The notes beneath the pieces are model-generated. The model saw nothing but the letters and a program-made list of their open reading frames with translations. It had not been told where the DNA came from and searched no databases. Source: a virus. From it: 25,539 nt of DNA. The position numbers and the translations under genes were made by a program. Below are positions 7,147 to 16,003 of this stretch, one piece after another. The stretch lies in the IMG/VR virus record IMGVR_UViG_3300035698_035401, positions 1 to 25,539 of that record; one strand, written 5' to 3'. The stretch's first letter is position 1. Each line of letters begins with the position of its first letter.

Positions 7147-10100
7147 ATGTCAGGTACTGATCAGAATCAGGTTCCGGCACCCGTTCGTATGGATGCCAAG
7201 AATCTTCTGCGTACCATCAATCGTAGTGCACAGTCCAAGATTGCACAGATTGACCGGTTAATTGGCAAACTAGGCGAAAGTGCCGGCGACAAGTATAAGC
7301 TCGTTGCTATTGATGGCAATAACGTCATTTATGAAAATAGAATTAACGATCTGTTTATGGCTGAAATCACCCGTTCATCGGGTGGCGTAAACCGCATTCA
7401 ATTCGACAATATTCGTCAGATTCAAGTATTCGAAGAGTCAAAATCGCACGATTTCGACAAGAATTGCTTGAACCTAGTCAAGGCGATCGCAGAGGACGAG
7501 AATAAGGACGCTGAAAAGGCCTGGCGTTTGGTCGAACTCCAGCGCTTCCGTTCGACTGTTATTCCCGAAAGTGGGATCGTCACAACGCGTGACGGAACGA
7601 CCCGTAAGGTCAAGACGCAGAAGACAATCGTTCCCGTCGATATGATTCCCCACATTATCGAGTCCTTTGCCAAAGCCATCAGTGACGATATTACGGTTAC
7701 TGAAGGCCGGGTTGTTCGCGGCACGTTCGTCGAAGACGACAAGACCTTTACGATTCCGATCAATGAGTTCACGCGCCGCCGCCTAGTAGCGCGTCAGATG
7801 AAGAAAATCGCTGAGAGCGCTCACCAGCGCCAGGGCTTCCGCGAGTTTGTACAGAATTGTGCGGCCCTTGTTTCCGAGCATAAGATCCGGGAAGCCGTTT
7901 CGACCGCTGCTGAGCTCTTCGCCAAGGAACAGGAATTCTGCACCCTTAACCGTGCAGAGATGACCTCACTGGTTGAGAATTCGTTGGCTTCGATGCGCGA
8001 ATTCAACCCGTTCCTTGCTCGCGATACGGGGCTCCTGCTATTCCGCACAAACGTCAATATTAACCGTGACTCGATTATCGAGGCGTGGGAGAAGGTTGCA
8101 GTTAAAGCCAAGGAGCCAACAATTCTTGAAGAGGCTCGCGGCCTGACTGATTCGAAGAGTTTCGAAGAAGATTACCAAAGGTTCCTTGGCTTAGTATTCA
8201 ACGAGGGCAACGACGTTCTCTCGACTCGCGCCCGTGCGTACCTCGTAACGCTGAAGGTCATCCATGGCGTGCTCGATCGTGTTGATGGTGACGAACAGCA
8301 AGCTGAATCTGTACAGCAAATGATTGATGCTCTGGAGTCGAACGACCTCGACTTCAACACCGTGATCGAGGCCGAGTCGCTTCTGGCTGGAATCTCGAAT
8401 CGCGTCATCGATAGCATGCGCACGCTCGACACCTTCGACACAACTGCCGACGGCGAGCTCGGAATGGGTGGCGAGGAACAGGCTCCGATGAGCGAGCCTA
8501 TCGCGCTGCCCGACATGGGCATGGGCGACGAGATGGGCATGGGTCAGGACATGGGCATGGGCGCGGCGCCTGATATGGGTGGTGCAATGGGTGCGCCCCC
8601 GATGGGCGCCCCAATGCCTGGAATGGAATCTGAGAACAAGGGTCCCGCGATCAGTGAAGGCGGCGAAGCTACGGTCGAATTCACGCCGATTGAGAAGATG
8701 TCCCTCAATGAGCTTTCTGACGAACTTGTTGCTTGGTTGTCAAACGGCCTGATTTACCTGGTTGAGGACGGATACCAGGATTGCTCGACTCAAATGAACC
8801 GTTACATTGGCCGTTGTATCGAAATCGGCCCGAAGGCGGAAGATCTCCGCGTCAAATTCGAGTCGGTTCGCGACAACATGCTGAAGAACGACGACGTCAT
8901 CGATGAGTCGGAAAACGACCCTTATGCGACCTCGTTCACTAAGCGTTTCGATGCTATGATCGACCGCGAATACCGTGGGTTCTCAGAATCGAACGCTATG
9001 GATAAAGGCAAGGGCAAGGGTGTTGCCACAAAGGGCACAAAAGAAGCCGACGGCACTGGCTCCAAGACCGGAAACTCGTCCGCAGGTAAGGGTGCAGCAG
9101 CCGAAGGCGATCCAAGGATGGATGAGCTTCAGGGTAAGGGCGGCCTCGCTGATGGCTCCGGGGAAAAGACGCCTGATTTGCCGAACCAGCCCAAACAGAA
9201 GGCCTCTGGTAAGGTGAAACACCCAAGCGAGACGGGTGGCGTTGCCGAATCGACCGGGATGGACACCGATCTGCAGGGCAGTGAGGGTCTCTTCGACAAG
9301 TCTTCGAAGCAGTCAACCGGCCAGGGTGCCGACAATGCGGCAGCTGGTCAAGGCGCGGCTCCGAGTGGCGACCCGAAGATGGACAAGCCTCGTGGAGCGG
9401 GTGTCGCGGGTAAGGGCACAAAGAGCTCGGACGGTCGTGGTGGCGAAGGTACCGCGGCCTCAAGCGGAAGCGCCCCTGAGAATGCAAGCCCCGATGACGG
9501 TATTCAGGATAAGACGTCAGCCAAGCGTGGTGAGAACGTCAACCTGGATGGCGAAAAGGGCAAGGGCGTAGCAGAAGGTCGCCATATGGGCTGCGGCTGC
9601 AACAATGGCGGAGAGTGCAGATGCCCGCCTAGTTGCTCCTGCCGTCAAGATGGTGGCTCTTGCGCTATACAGGATGAGGCCCAATACAAGTGGGGCACGA
9701 AGCGCCAAGGTGGCACCAAAGAGGGTGGACGCCAAAAGGCGAAGCTGGCTGAGGATATCGAGCTAGTAGCTCGTGATTCGGACACAGGCGAAGAGAAGGT
9801 CTTAGCGACCGGACGTGGTTCGATCGAGGATATCGCAGCGGGTATCGAAGACGAACTAGGCGAACCGATGTCGGCAGACCCCACCGCCGAACTTGATTCG
9901 ATGGACCTCGGCCCGGACGAGCGCGATCCAGAGGGCCCGTCGTCGGACATGATCGACAGCATCGCAGCCGGCATCGATGATGAGCTCGGTGGCGGAGAGC
10001 CAGAGCTCGACGGTGTGGGTGAAGAGCCTCCCGTCCCTGGTGCCCCTGACGATCTCGAGGGAGATATGGGTGAACTTGGTGGCGAGGGCGCCGGCCTTGA

Positions 10101-10650
10101 CGATGATATGGGCGAACTTGGTGGCGAGCTCGATGACGAACTTGGTGGCGAAGAGCCCCTAGAAGGCGGCCTCGGTGGCGAAGGGCCGGATCTGGGCGGC
10201 GGGGAGCCGGATCTCGGTGGGAAGCCGGATCTATCCGACGATGAGGTTGGCCTGAGTGACCTTCCGGGTATGGGCGACGAAGAGGATCTCGGTGGGGAGC
10301 CGGATCTTGATGGGGAGCCGGATCTCGGCGCAGACACCGAGCCGGATATGGGTGGTGGTGGGGCCCCGGAACCGGACCTCGGTGGCGAAGAGCTCGGTGA
10401 CGAAGCCGGCCTTGACCTTGGCGGTGAGGGCGGCGAATCTGATCTAGACGCTATTGATGACATCGGAGACGAGGAAGGGATCGATCTCCCAGAACCTCCG
10501 AGCGACGATGATTCAGATGATTCAGATGATTCGGACGATTCGGAATCAGATGATGATGAAGATGAGGATTCGGATGATTCGGATGAAGATTCGGAAGATT
10601 CGGATGATGAAGATTCGGATGATGAAGAGTCCGGAAATCCTTTCGCTTAA
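7147..10650 (+). CDS. Giant low-complexity head-cassette protein (possible prohead core or internal head protein)
   Basis: 1167 residues between portal and protease, where T4 has the small core proteins gp67 and gp68. I do not recognise the sequence. Residues 1-435 look folded and helical. About 437-493 is Met/Gly/Pro-rich (MGMGQDMGMG). About 495-615 is a second folded block. About 615-800 is Gly/Lys/Ser-rich with degenerate repeats (GAAAEGDPRMD, GAAPSGDPKMD). At 9589-9666 there is a Cys cluster (GCGCNNGGECRC...CSC). The C-terminal third is extremely acidic, with two IAAGI[ED]DELG copies, many PDLGGE repeats, an Asp/Ser run and a final GNPFA. GGGAGA precedes ATG 7147. Position and acidity suggest a core or scaffold role, but that is inference. 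Confidence 0.8.
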   Translation: MSGTDQNQVPAPVRMDAKNLLRTINRSAQSKIAQIDRLIGKLGESAGDKYKLVAIDGNNVIYENRINDLFMAEITRSSGGVNRIQFDNIRQIQVFEESKSHDFDKNCLNLVKAIAEDENKDAEKAWRLVELQRFRSTVIPESGIVTTRDGTTRKVKTQKTIVPVDMIPHIIESFAKAISDDITVTEGRVVRGTFVEDDKTFTIPINEFTRRRLVARQMKKIAESAHQRQGFREFVQNCAALVSEHKIREAVSTAAELFAKEQEFCTLNRAEMTSLVENSLASMREFNPFLARDTGLLLFRTNVNINRDSIIEAWEKVAVKAKEPTILEEARGLTDSKSFEEDYQRFLGLVFNEGNDVLSTRARAYLVTLKVIHGVLDRVDGDEQQAESVQQMIDALESNDLDFNTVIEAESLLAGISNRVIDSMRTLDTFDTTADGELGMGGEEQAPMSEPIALPDMGMGDEMGMGQDMGMGAAPDMGGAMGAPPMGAPMPGMESENKGPAISEGGEATVEFTPIEKMSLNELSDELVAWLSNGLIYLVEDGYQDCSTQMNRYIGRCIEIGPKAEDLRVKFESVRDNMLKNDDVIDESENDPYATSFTKRFDAMIDREYRGFSESNAMDKGKGKGVATKGTKEADGTGSKTGNSSAGKGAAAEGDPRMDELQGKGGLADGSGEKTPDLPNQPKQKASGKVKHPSETGGVAESTGMDTDLQGSEGLFDKSSKQSTGQGADNAAAGQGAAPSGDPKMDKPRGAGVAGKGTKSSDGRGGEGTAASSGSAPENASPDDGIQDKTSAKRGENVNLDGEKGKGVAEGRHMGCGCNNGGECRCPPSCSCRQDGGSCAIQDEAQYKWGTKRQGGTKEGGRQKAKLAEDIELVARDSDTGEEKVLATGRGSIEDIAAGIEDELGEPMSADPTAELDSMDLGPDERDPEGPSSDMIDSIAAGIDDELGGGEPELDGVGEEPPVPGAPDDLEGDMGELGGEGAGLDDDMGELGGELDDELGGEEPLEGGLGGEGPDLGGGEPDLGGKPDLSDDEVGLSDLPGMGDEEDLGGEPDLDGEPDLGADTEPDMGGGGAPEPDLGGEELGDEAGLDLGGEGGESDLDAIDDIGDEEGIDLPEPPSDDDSDDSDDSDDSESDDDEDEDSDDSDEDSEDSDDEDSDDEESGNPFA
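10507..10632 (+). repeat. Asp/Ser-encoding simple repeat
   Basis: Near-perfect repetition of GATTCGGATGAT and GATTCAGAT units encodes DSDDSDD stretches near the end of the giant head protein. It is likely to expand and contract by slippage. Confidence 0.85.
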
Positions 10651-10659
10651 GGATCAGTA

Positions 10660-11340
10660 ATGAGAACCCAAATCAATCGTTCCGTGGTGGCTAAGACTGG
10701 GAACCTGGGTGAGCATCGGCTCATCCAGGATACCATCCCACTTATCCTCACCCGTAAACCCACCATGGTCACGGAAAGTATTGACGGCAATAAAAGGCAG
10801 GTTCTCCGCATGGGGGGTCGGTTCCAGTTTGGCGGCAAGCCGAACGCCAACAACCGAATTTATGACACCCCGATCCTACGTACGGCCGTAGGAGAAATCC
10901 AGGAAGACATCGAGGGTCGCCGTGTTCTTGGCGAGCTGGATCACCCAGCTGACGCCAAGATCCACCTGGATAGGGTATCACATCTCGTCACCAAGCTTTA
11001 TATGGAAGGTGACGAGGTTTTTGGTGAGATTGAAATTCTCGGCGGAACCCCCATGGGTGATATCCTCAAGGCCCTCACAAATAACGGTGTGACCATTGGG
11101 ATCTCTTCGCGTGGTGTTGGTGACATGGATACAGTCACAGAGTCAGGCCAGGAGTTCCTTAAGGTTCTACCCGGGTACACATTCGTAACATTTGACGTCG
11201 TGGCCGAGCCATCGGTGGAAGGCTCCTACCTAAACGTGATGGAGAGTAGGGATCGCTTCATGAAGAAGCACTATACAAAAGGTGCTTCTGAGAAGGCCCT
11301 TCTCAAAGAGTTCAAAAACTACCTGGCTAACAGGGTATAG
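10660..11340 (+). CDS. Prohead core protease (gp21-like)
   Basis: 226 residues, close to T4 gp21. It is a serine protease that digests scaffold and trims capsid proteins during prohead maturation. Family signatures are LGELDHPADAKIHLDRVSH with the catalytic His (H95), then a strand GEIEIL, GTPMGDILKALTNNGVTIGISSRG with the catalytic Ser (149/150), and FDVVAEPS. The start ATG 10660 follows AAGGATC, only 9 bases after the preceding stop, so it is probably co-transcribed with portal and scaffold. A candidate substrate site of the (L/I)xE type is seen in the capsid protein (I-L-E at residues 70-72). Confidence 0.93.
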   Translation: MRTQINRSVVAKTGNLGEHRLIQDTIPLILTRKPTMVTESIDGNKRQVLRMGGRFQFGGKPNANNRIYDTPILRTAVGEIQEDIEGRRVLGELDHPADAKIHLDRVSHLVTKLYMEGDEVFGEIEILGGTPMGDILKALTNNGVTIGISSRGVGDMDTVTESGQEFLKVLPGYTFVTFDVVAEPSVEGSYLNVMESRDRFMKKHYTKGASEKALLKEFKNYLANRV

Positions 11341-11378
11341 TCAAGCAAAACTATAATAGTTATAGGGAGTTTTCCCCG

Positions 11379-12257
11379 ATGGAAAAGATTAAGTCGCTGC
11401 TAAGCAAGCTTGGTGGAAGTCAGGACCTCGTTAATTCGATATGCGAGGAAATGGACCGCTATGCTTCAGCACTTAAGCGTAAGTACGACGCAGAGTTCGA
11501 CAGTAAGCTTAAGCGCGCGAAGCACATCTGCTTAGAAGAAGTGGATAATTACCAAGCTGAGCTTGCTCGAAAAGTTGGTATTTTCCTGGAATCGAAGTCA
11601 CGCTCTATCGACGAAGCAGCCGAAAGACAGCGTATTAATGAAGAAGCCGAGAGCGCCACAACATTACGGCGGATTGCAGCCATGGCAACTGGCAGCGATC
11701 CCGATGCCGTAGGCGAAAACGAACGGTCTCTTCAAGCTGCCCTCAAATCAAATAAGAGGTTAGAACGGTTACTCACAACCATGCGTGAAGAGAGGGAGAA
11801 GGCCGTAGTACGTGCCAACAACCTCTCTCGAGTGGCTGAAAATTCACTCGAAAAGAATCGCAAGCTTGAACTCAAGGTTCAGGCGTTTGCTGAGGGCGAA
11901 GTGCCCAAGGCACTCAAAAAGTTTCAGAAGAAGAAGAAGGGCGAAGAAGGCGAAGACTGCGAAGACTGCGAAGACGAGAAGCCCGAAGGCAACCCGTTCG
12001 CTGATTCCGGCTCCGATTCCGATTCCGATTCCGACAAGGATAAGGACGAGGACAAGGACAAGGACAGTGGCAAGCCTTGGGAAGGCAAGCGTCGCTCGCA
12101 GAAGGGCCGCCTAGACGAGAGTCGGGTAGTCGGCAAGTCAAGAACCACGCGCCGGACACTTCGTGAGAACCAAACCCGCAAGCCGGTCAATAAGCCCAAT
12201 CGTAGTGGTGATAAGAACATCAACTCGATTGCGGACATGATCGACGAGCACGTCTAA
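11379..12257 (+). CDS. Prohead core scaffold protein (gp22-like)
   Basis: 292 residues between protease and capsid genes, the gp22 position. It forms the internal scaffold on which the capsid assembles and is later degraded. Residues 1-180 are a highly charged, nearly continuous helix and coiled coil (e.g. KSNKRLERLLTTMREEREKA). Then comes a Lys-run, an acidic Glu/Asp/Cys patch, GNPFA, a Ser/Asp repeat and Lys/Asp repeats, and a basic C-terminus ending SIADMIDEHV. The acidic low-complexity insert is unusual for gp22 and echoes the tail of the giant head protein. AGGGAG before ATG 11379 is the ribosome binding site. Assignment rests on order and coiled-coil character more than on residue identity. 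Confidence 0.85.
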   Translation: MEKIKSLLSKLGGSQDLVNSICEEMDRYASALKRKYDAEFDSKLKRAKHICLEEVDNYQAELARKVGIFLESKSRSIDEAAERQRINEEAESATTLRRIAAMATGSDPDAVGENERSLQAALKSNKRLERLLTTMREEREKAVVRANNLSRVAENSLEKNRKLELKVQAFAEGEVPKALKKFQKKKKGEEGEDCEDCEDEKPEGNPFADSGSDSDSDSDKDKDEDKDKDSGKPWEGKRRSQKGRLDESRVVGKSRTTRRTLRENQTRKPVNKPNRSGDKNINSIADMIDEHV

Positions 12258-12276
12258 CCGAAAGATTTTTTACAAG

Positions 12277-13812
12277 ATGTCACACCTAGGCAGCTCAATC
12301 AATGAGGCCGCTGAAAGTGTTCGCGAGCAGCGGATTCTGACAGAGGCCAAAAAGAACGAGACCATCCGCAAATGGGCACCCGTTCTACGCAAGTGCAAAG
12401 AGGTCGGCGAGAAAAAGCTCGGCCTCATGGCACAGATCCTTGAGAACCAATATAAGGTATACGATCCTGAGGGTCGCAGCCCGATTCTTGAGGACGCAAC
12501 CACGACTGGCGACATCGCGGACTTCACCCGCTTTGCTCTGCCCCTTATCCGCAAGAGCTACCCCAAGCTCATCGCTGATAATCTAGTCGGTGTTCAGCCC
12601 ATGTCGCAGCCGGCGAGCCTGATTTTCTATATTAGGTACCGTTACGCGCTGAACAAGGGCCAGACGTTGGCCGGCACGCAGGTGATGCGTCAGAACACGC
12701 AGCAACAGTTTGCCAAGCAGAACGCTTGGGCGCTCGACCCCTACTACACCAGCCAGGTGGTTAAGGGCGAAGCGGCGACGATCAATGGCACGCTCGACGC
12801 GGTCACGGCAACCCTCGCCTATCGTCCGGTCCTCGCCGGTACGGTGGTGGTCAACGTCTACGAGACTGACGCTGATGATTGTGAGCAGCCTGAGCCGATC
12901 CTGCAGGTCACGTTTGATGCATCTGGTCTTCCGGACCTGATCCTCGTTGGTGATGCTACCGGCCTAACGGTCGATGAGGCAACCACGGGCAACACGGTCT
13001 TCGACCACACCACGGGCCAGGTATCGGTCACCCTATCCGGTGGTAACTTCCCGGCTGGCTCGATCGCTCGCGTTGATTACGAGTACGATCTCGAGAACAA
13101 CCCCTTCCAGCCCGAGGTAACGCTGTCGATCGATAGCGACTCGGTACGCGCGATCACGCGTAAGCTGAAGACCTCGTGGAGCCTCGAGGCCGCGCAGGAC
13201 CTCAAGTCGGTGCACAACATCGACGCCGAGTCCACTCTCACCGACCTGATGGCCGATGAGATGGTCGCGGAGATCGATCGTGAAATTATTAACGATCTGA
13301 TCGTCGCGGCTTCGATTCGCGCCAACCACAACTTCGCAACTGGCGCTGGTGCGGCCGTGAACTTCACGGACCGGAACATCGCCCTGCTCTACAAGAGCCT
13401 AGAGGTTGCGAACATCATCCACAGGACCACATTGCGCGGTCCGGCTAACTGGATGGTGACGTCGGCCGATATCGCCTCGAAGTTCGAGCAGCTGAACGAC
13501 TTCCGTGGTTCAGACGCGCTCGCGCAGGATGGCATCGACGTTGGTATCACCAGTGCCGGTACGATCCAGGGCAAGCTGAAGCTCTATAAGGACCCGCTCT
13601 TCCCCAACTGTAAGATTCTTATGGGATTCAAGGGGAACTCGGTTCTGGATAGTGGCTACTTCTATGCGCCATACATCCCGCTGCTCAGCACCCCAACGGT
13701 GTTGGACCCGCATAGCTTCACGCCTAACAAGGGAATTATGACCCGGTATGGTAAAAAGCTTATCGAAGACGGCGGGCTTTACTACGGCGTTATTACGGTC
13801 AGCAACCTATAA
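12277..13812 (+). CDS. Major capsid protein (gp23-like)
   Basis: 511 residues, near T4 gp23 in length, with the HK97-type fold expected. The N-terminal region IRKWAPVL...MAQILENQ (30-58) matches the gp23 start (LLNKWKPLL...IFENQ). I-L-E at 70-72 fits a gp21 cleavage site, equivalent to processing of gp23 at residue 65. NLVGVQPMSQPASLIFYIRYRYAL (102-125) matches the conserved GVQPM...FALR of gp23. Codons are strongly biased to C or G at the third position, as expected for an abundant protein. It is the last gene of the head cassette and is followed by a strong hairpin. No clear Shine-Dalgarno is visible, only GAAAGA further upstream. Confidence 0.95.
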   Translation: MSHLGSSINEAAESVREQRILTEAKKNETIRKWAPVLRKCKEVGEKKLGLMAQILENQYKVYDPEGRSPILEDATTTGDIADFTRFALPLIRKSYPKLIADNLVGVQPMSQPASLIFYIRYRYALNKGQTLAGTQVMRQNTQQQFAKQNAWALDPYYTSQVVKGEAATINGTLDAVTATLAYRPVLAGTVVVNVYETDADDCEQPEPILQVTFDASGLPDLILVGDATGLTVDEATTGNTVFDHTTGQVSVTLSGGNFPAGSIARVDYEYDLENNPFQPEVTLSIDSDSVRAITRKLKTSWSLEAAQDLKSVHNIDAESTLTDLMADEMVAEIDREIINDLIVAASIRANHNFATGAGAAVNFTDRNIALLYKSLEVANIIHRTTLRGPANWMVTSADIASKFEQLNDFRGSDALAQDGIDVGITSAGTIQGKLKLYKDPLFPNCKILMGFKGNSVLDSGYFYAPYIPLLSTPTVLDPHSFTPNKGIMTRYGKKLIEDGGLYYGVITVSNL

Positions 13813-13830
13813 GGCTGACGATTAAAACAG

Positions 13831-13858
13831 CAAGAGCCGGGGTAACTCCCGGCTCTTG
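13831..13858 (+). terminator. Strong hairpin after the capsid gene
   Basis: An 11-bp perfect stem CAAGAGCCGGG / CCCGGCTCTTG with loop GTAACT lies 19 nt after the capsid stop. It has no long T-run, so it may act as a terminator, a processing site or an mRNA 3'-end stabiliser. Confidence 0.8.
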
Positions 13859-13893
13859 TCGTGTATATAGAATTTGTTCCTACGATGCTATGA

Positions 13894-13901
13894 GTATATA
13901 A
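13894..13901 (+). promoter_or_regulatory. Possible promoter (GTATATAA) of the methyltransferase gene
   Basis: GTATATAA is a relaxed form of the GTATTTRA element, 16 nt before ATG 13918. A second GTATATAG lies at 13863-13870. The leader contains AAAGGGAC as a ribosome binding site. Confidence 0.45.
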
Positions 13902-13917
13902 AAACAAAGGGACAAAC

Positions 13918-14922
13918 ATGAAAACGCAAGAAATTATCAACTGGGAGAACAATAGGCTAATAGTTGCGCTGAAGCCGAAGGAGATCGCGCAGCTACCTCC
14001 AGAAGAACAAGAAGCTATTATATCATCATTTTGTGAAATGGTTTTGTCGAGAGAATGGAAACCGCTGCGGTATTCTAAAGATGAATTGCGCACAGATTGG
14101 CGCATGCTCCAAATCACAGAACATGAATCTCATTATACAGAGAATGGTTTTAAACCAACTGTTGGCGGCAGTATTGAGACACCTGGTAAAAAGATAATAC
14201 TTACATATCAGCCACATTTTATGTCCATTTATGGGCGAAGTGGCAAACCATTAGCGAAAGCATGGGGCGATGAAAAAATTGTACGCAAGGCAGCTCGAGC
14301 CCTGCTTACTTCTGGTGGTGTTATTAGTCTTGAGAGATTTCTGCGTGAATTGCAGTTCGCCGGCGCCACAAAAGCGTCGATGTTTAACCCATCATTTGCT
14401 GCAGCAGTTGTCGAAAAATTAGCGCCAGAGGCTAAAACCTGGTTTGACCCGTGCGGAGGGTGGGGTGGTAGATTGATGGCAGCCCGAATCCTGGGCATGA
14501 CATACGAAGCGTGTGAGCCGCAACCAGATACATATCGTGGCTTATGCGAAATTAATAACATAATTGGTGCTAACGCCATTATTCATAAATCATTAATTGA
14601 GGATTTTGATATTCAAAAGAAATATGATGTGATATTTACATCTCCGCCATTTTTCAACACTGAAAAGTATGGGGTGGCCGTGAAGCAACAAACTTATAAG
14701 GAGTGGTTTGTTGGGTTCCTTGATCCCATGATTTCCCAGCTTTTCCCACATGCCAAGAAACTGATCCTGCATGTCAGCGATAAGATCAAAAATGATATGT
14801 ATGATTTGTATGATATCGACGCATATCCCAGCACGCTTCGAAAGAACCCAAAAGCCGGCATCGGTACTGAGTGGATAGTTGTGATTAAGTCAACATCATC
14901 TCTTATTGAGTTAAACCTGTGA
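13918..14922 (+). CDS. DNA methyltransferase (N4-cytosine / N6-adenine type)
   Basis: 334 residues. The AdoMet-binding motif I is WFDPCGGWGGRL (175-186), followed by an acidic residue ending the next strand (ACEPQPD, E200). The catalytic motif IV is TSPPFF (241-246), the SPP[YF] type used by amino-methyltransferases acting on exocyclic N4 of C or N6 of A. Motif I precedes motif IV, and no restriction subunit is adjacent, so it looks like an orphan enzyme that could protect phage DNA or alter regulation. The N-terminal 170 residues are probably target recognition. It overlaps the HNH gene by GTGA, indicating translational coupling. The target site cannot be read from sequence. Confidence 0.85.
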   Translation: MKTQEIINWENNRLIVALKPKEIAQLPPEEQEAIISSFCEMVLSREWKPLRYSKDELRTDWRMLQITEHESHYTENGFKPTVGGSIETPGKKIILTYQPHFMSIYGRSGKPLAKAWGDEKIVRKAARALLTSGGVISLERFLRELQFAGATKASMFNPSFAAAVVEKLAPEAKTWFDPCGGWGGRLMAARILGMTYEACEPQPDTYRGLCEINNIIGANAIIHKSLIEDFDIQKKYDVIFTSPPFFNTEKYGVAVKQQTYKEWFVGFLDPMISQLFPHAKKLILHVSDKIKNDMYDLYDIDAYPSTLRKNPKAGIGTEWIVVIKSTSSLIELNL

Positions 14923-15665
14923 CGACCGATAATTTGGCAAGAAATCGTGAATACGTTAGACATTGTAGAGCAAAATACTCACAAGAGAAAAAGAAGTATG
15001 CCAACCTTTATTACATTAGATCTTGGACTGCATGGGTTGGGCGTAAAGTTGGGTCCGCAATAAGTGAGGATCGAATTAAATCCAGGGATTGTGACATCTC
15101 TAGGGGATTTGTCTCTAGCCTTTTAGAGCAGCAGAACTTTAAATGTGCAATCACTGGTTTGGGCCTTAGACACGATAAGAGCTTGTTTTCTATGTCCATT
15201 GATCGTATAAACAATAAATACGGGCATACTAAAGACAACGTTCAGCTAATTTGTATGGGTCTAAATCTCGCTAAGAATCGCCATACTGACGGTGACGTGA
15301 AACACTTCCTTAGATGTGTCAAGGATCCGACTCTATTTGTGCCAGAAAGGGTCTCTAGGGATTATGTTTCATCCTGTGTGAGAAATGGCAGGCAGAGCGA
15401 TGCTGGCAAAGGTTTGTTAAACAATATTGACACAGACTTCGTACTGAAACTGTATGACCAAAATGTATACTGCAGCATAAGCGGTGTGCCGCTAGCCGTA
15501 TATTCGCACCCGTGTTTAAGTCTGTCAATAGACCGGATTGATAATTCAATTGGTCATGTTCGTGGGAATGTTGCACTTGTTGCCAAGGCGGTGAACAGGA
15601 TGCGAGGAAGACGCCACGCCAATGAAGTGCTCGAGTGGCTGGGAGCTGCTCGGCAGGCTACCTAA
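14919..15665 (+). CDS. Protein with two tandem HNH-like domains
   Basis: 248 residues. The GTG start at 14919 overlaps the methyltransferase stop (GTGA). Two homologous modules are visible: C76-AITG...SMSIDRINNKYGHTKDNVQLIC and C185-SISG...SLSIDRIDNSIGHVRGNVALVA. Each has the C-x-I-[ST]-G start, the S-I-D-R-I-[DN]-N core and the G-H...N-V helix of phage HNH-type proteins. Most such proteins have a single module. The basic N-terminus may bind DNA. It could be a homing nuclease or a restriction-like partner of the upstream methyltransferase; coupling favours a joint role but does not prove it. Confidence 0.75.
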   Translation: MTTDNLARNREYVRHCRAKYSQEKKKYANLYYIRSWTAWVGRKVGSAISEDRIKSRDCDISRGFVSSLLEQQNFKCAITGLGLRHDKSLFSMSIDRINNKYGHTKDNVQLICMGLNLAKNRHTDGDVKHFLRCVKDPTLFVPERVSRDYVSSCVRNGRQSDAGKGLLNNIDTDFVLKLYDQNVYCSISGVPLAVYSHPCLSLSIDRIDNSIGHVRGNVALVAKAVNRMRGRRHANEVLEWLGAARQAT

Positions 15666-15693
15666 CCCGTTGGATCCCCGGCCATCGTCGTAT

Positions 15694-15701
15694 GTATTTA
15701 A
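15694..15701 (+). promoter_or_regulatory. GTATTTAA promoter-like motif
   Basis: It lies 6 nt before ATG 15708. With T4 late spacing the transcript would start at or one base before the ATG. Confidence 0.6.
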
Positions 15702-15707
15702 TCGCTT

Positions 15708-15971
15708 ATGATTCACGAAATTAAAAAGCTCATCAATGATGAGGGTTTAATTCTTCTCTACTACGTTCCGTTTGATCCGGCGGAAGGGGAATATAGGTTT
15801 CAAGGGGTTGTTCATATGATGGTTGAGGGCGACCTGATTCCGATTGAATTTTTCTTTCCGGATGAGATAAAGACACACGAGCAAGCGTTCGCTGCGTTTA
15901 AGGAAACGGCGCGGGCACATGTGAAGACCCTGGGGGATGATGCTCCTCGGATTATCACTCCCGGCATTTGA
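15708..15971 (+). CDS. Small hypothetical protein (87 residues)
   Basis: Not recognised. An N-terminal helix (MIHEIKKLINDEG) is followed by alternating strands including GVVHMMVEGDLIPIEFFF, then an amphipathic helix. The phrase 'VH[LM]M[IV]EGD' also occurs in the 147-residue DP-box protein at 19262 (VHLMIEGDMAWI), so this may be a distant or truncated relative that lacks the DP box. No Shine-Dalgarno precedes the ATG; the GTATTTAA motif is 6 nt upstream. It ends TGA at 15971, before the next GTATTTGA. Confidence 0.7.
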   Translation: MIHEIKKLINDEGLILLYYVPFDPAEGEYRFQGVVHMMVEGDLIPIEFFFPDEIKTHEQAFAAFKETARAHVKTLGDDAPRIITPGI

Positions 15972-15990
15972 AGACCGGGGCCCCGCCCCA

Positions 15991-15998
15991 GTATTTGA
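15991..15998 (+). promoter_or_regulatory. GTATTTGA promoter-like motif
   Basis: Exactly 5 nt separate it from ATG 16004, the leaderless spacing seen also at 20779, 21663 and 23388. Confidence 0.65.
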
Positions 15999-16003
15999 AT
16001 TAT

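Noticed and set aside
9645-10463. Minus-strand Ser/Pro-rich ORF of 272 codons
   Set aside because: It is the complement of GAT/GGT-rich repeats; low complexity keeps the antisense frame free of stops.
15968-16003. TTG start for the membrane protein
   Set aside because: It would place the GTATTTGA element inside the coding region; ATG 16004 has the fixed 5-nt spacing.
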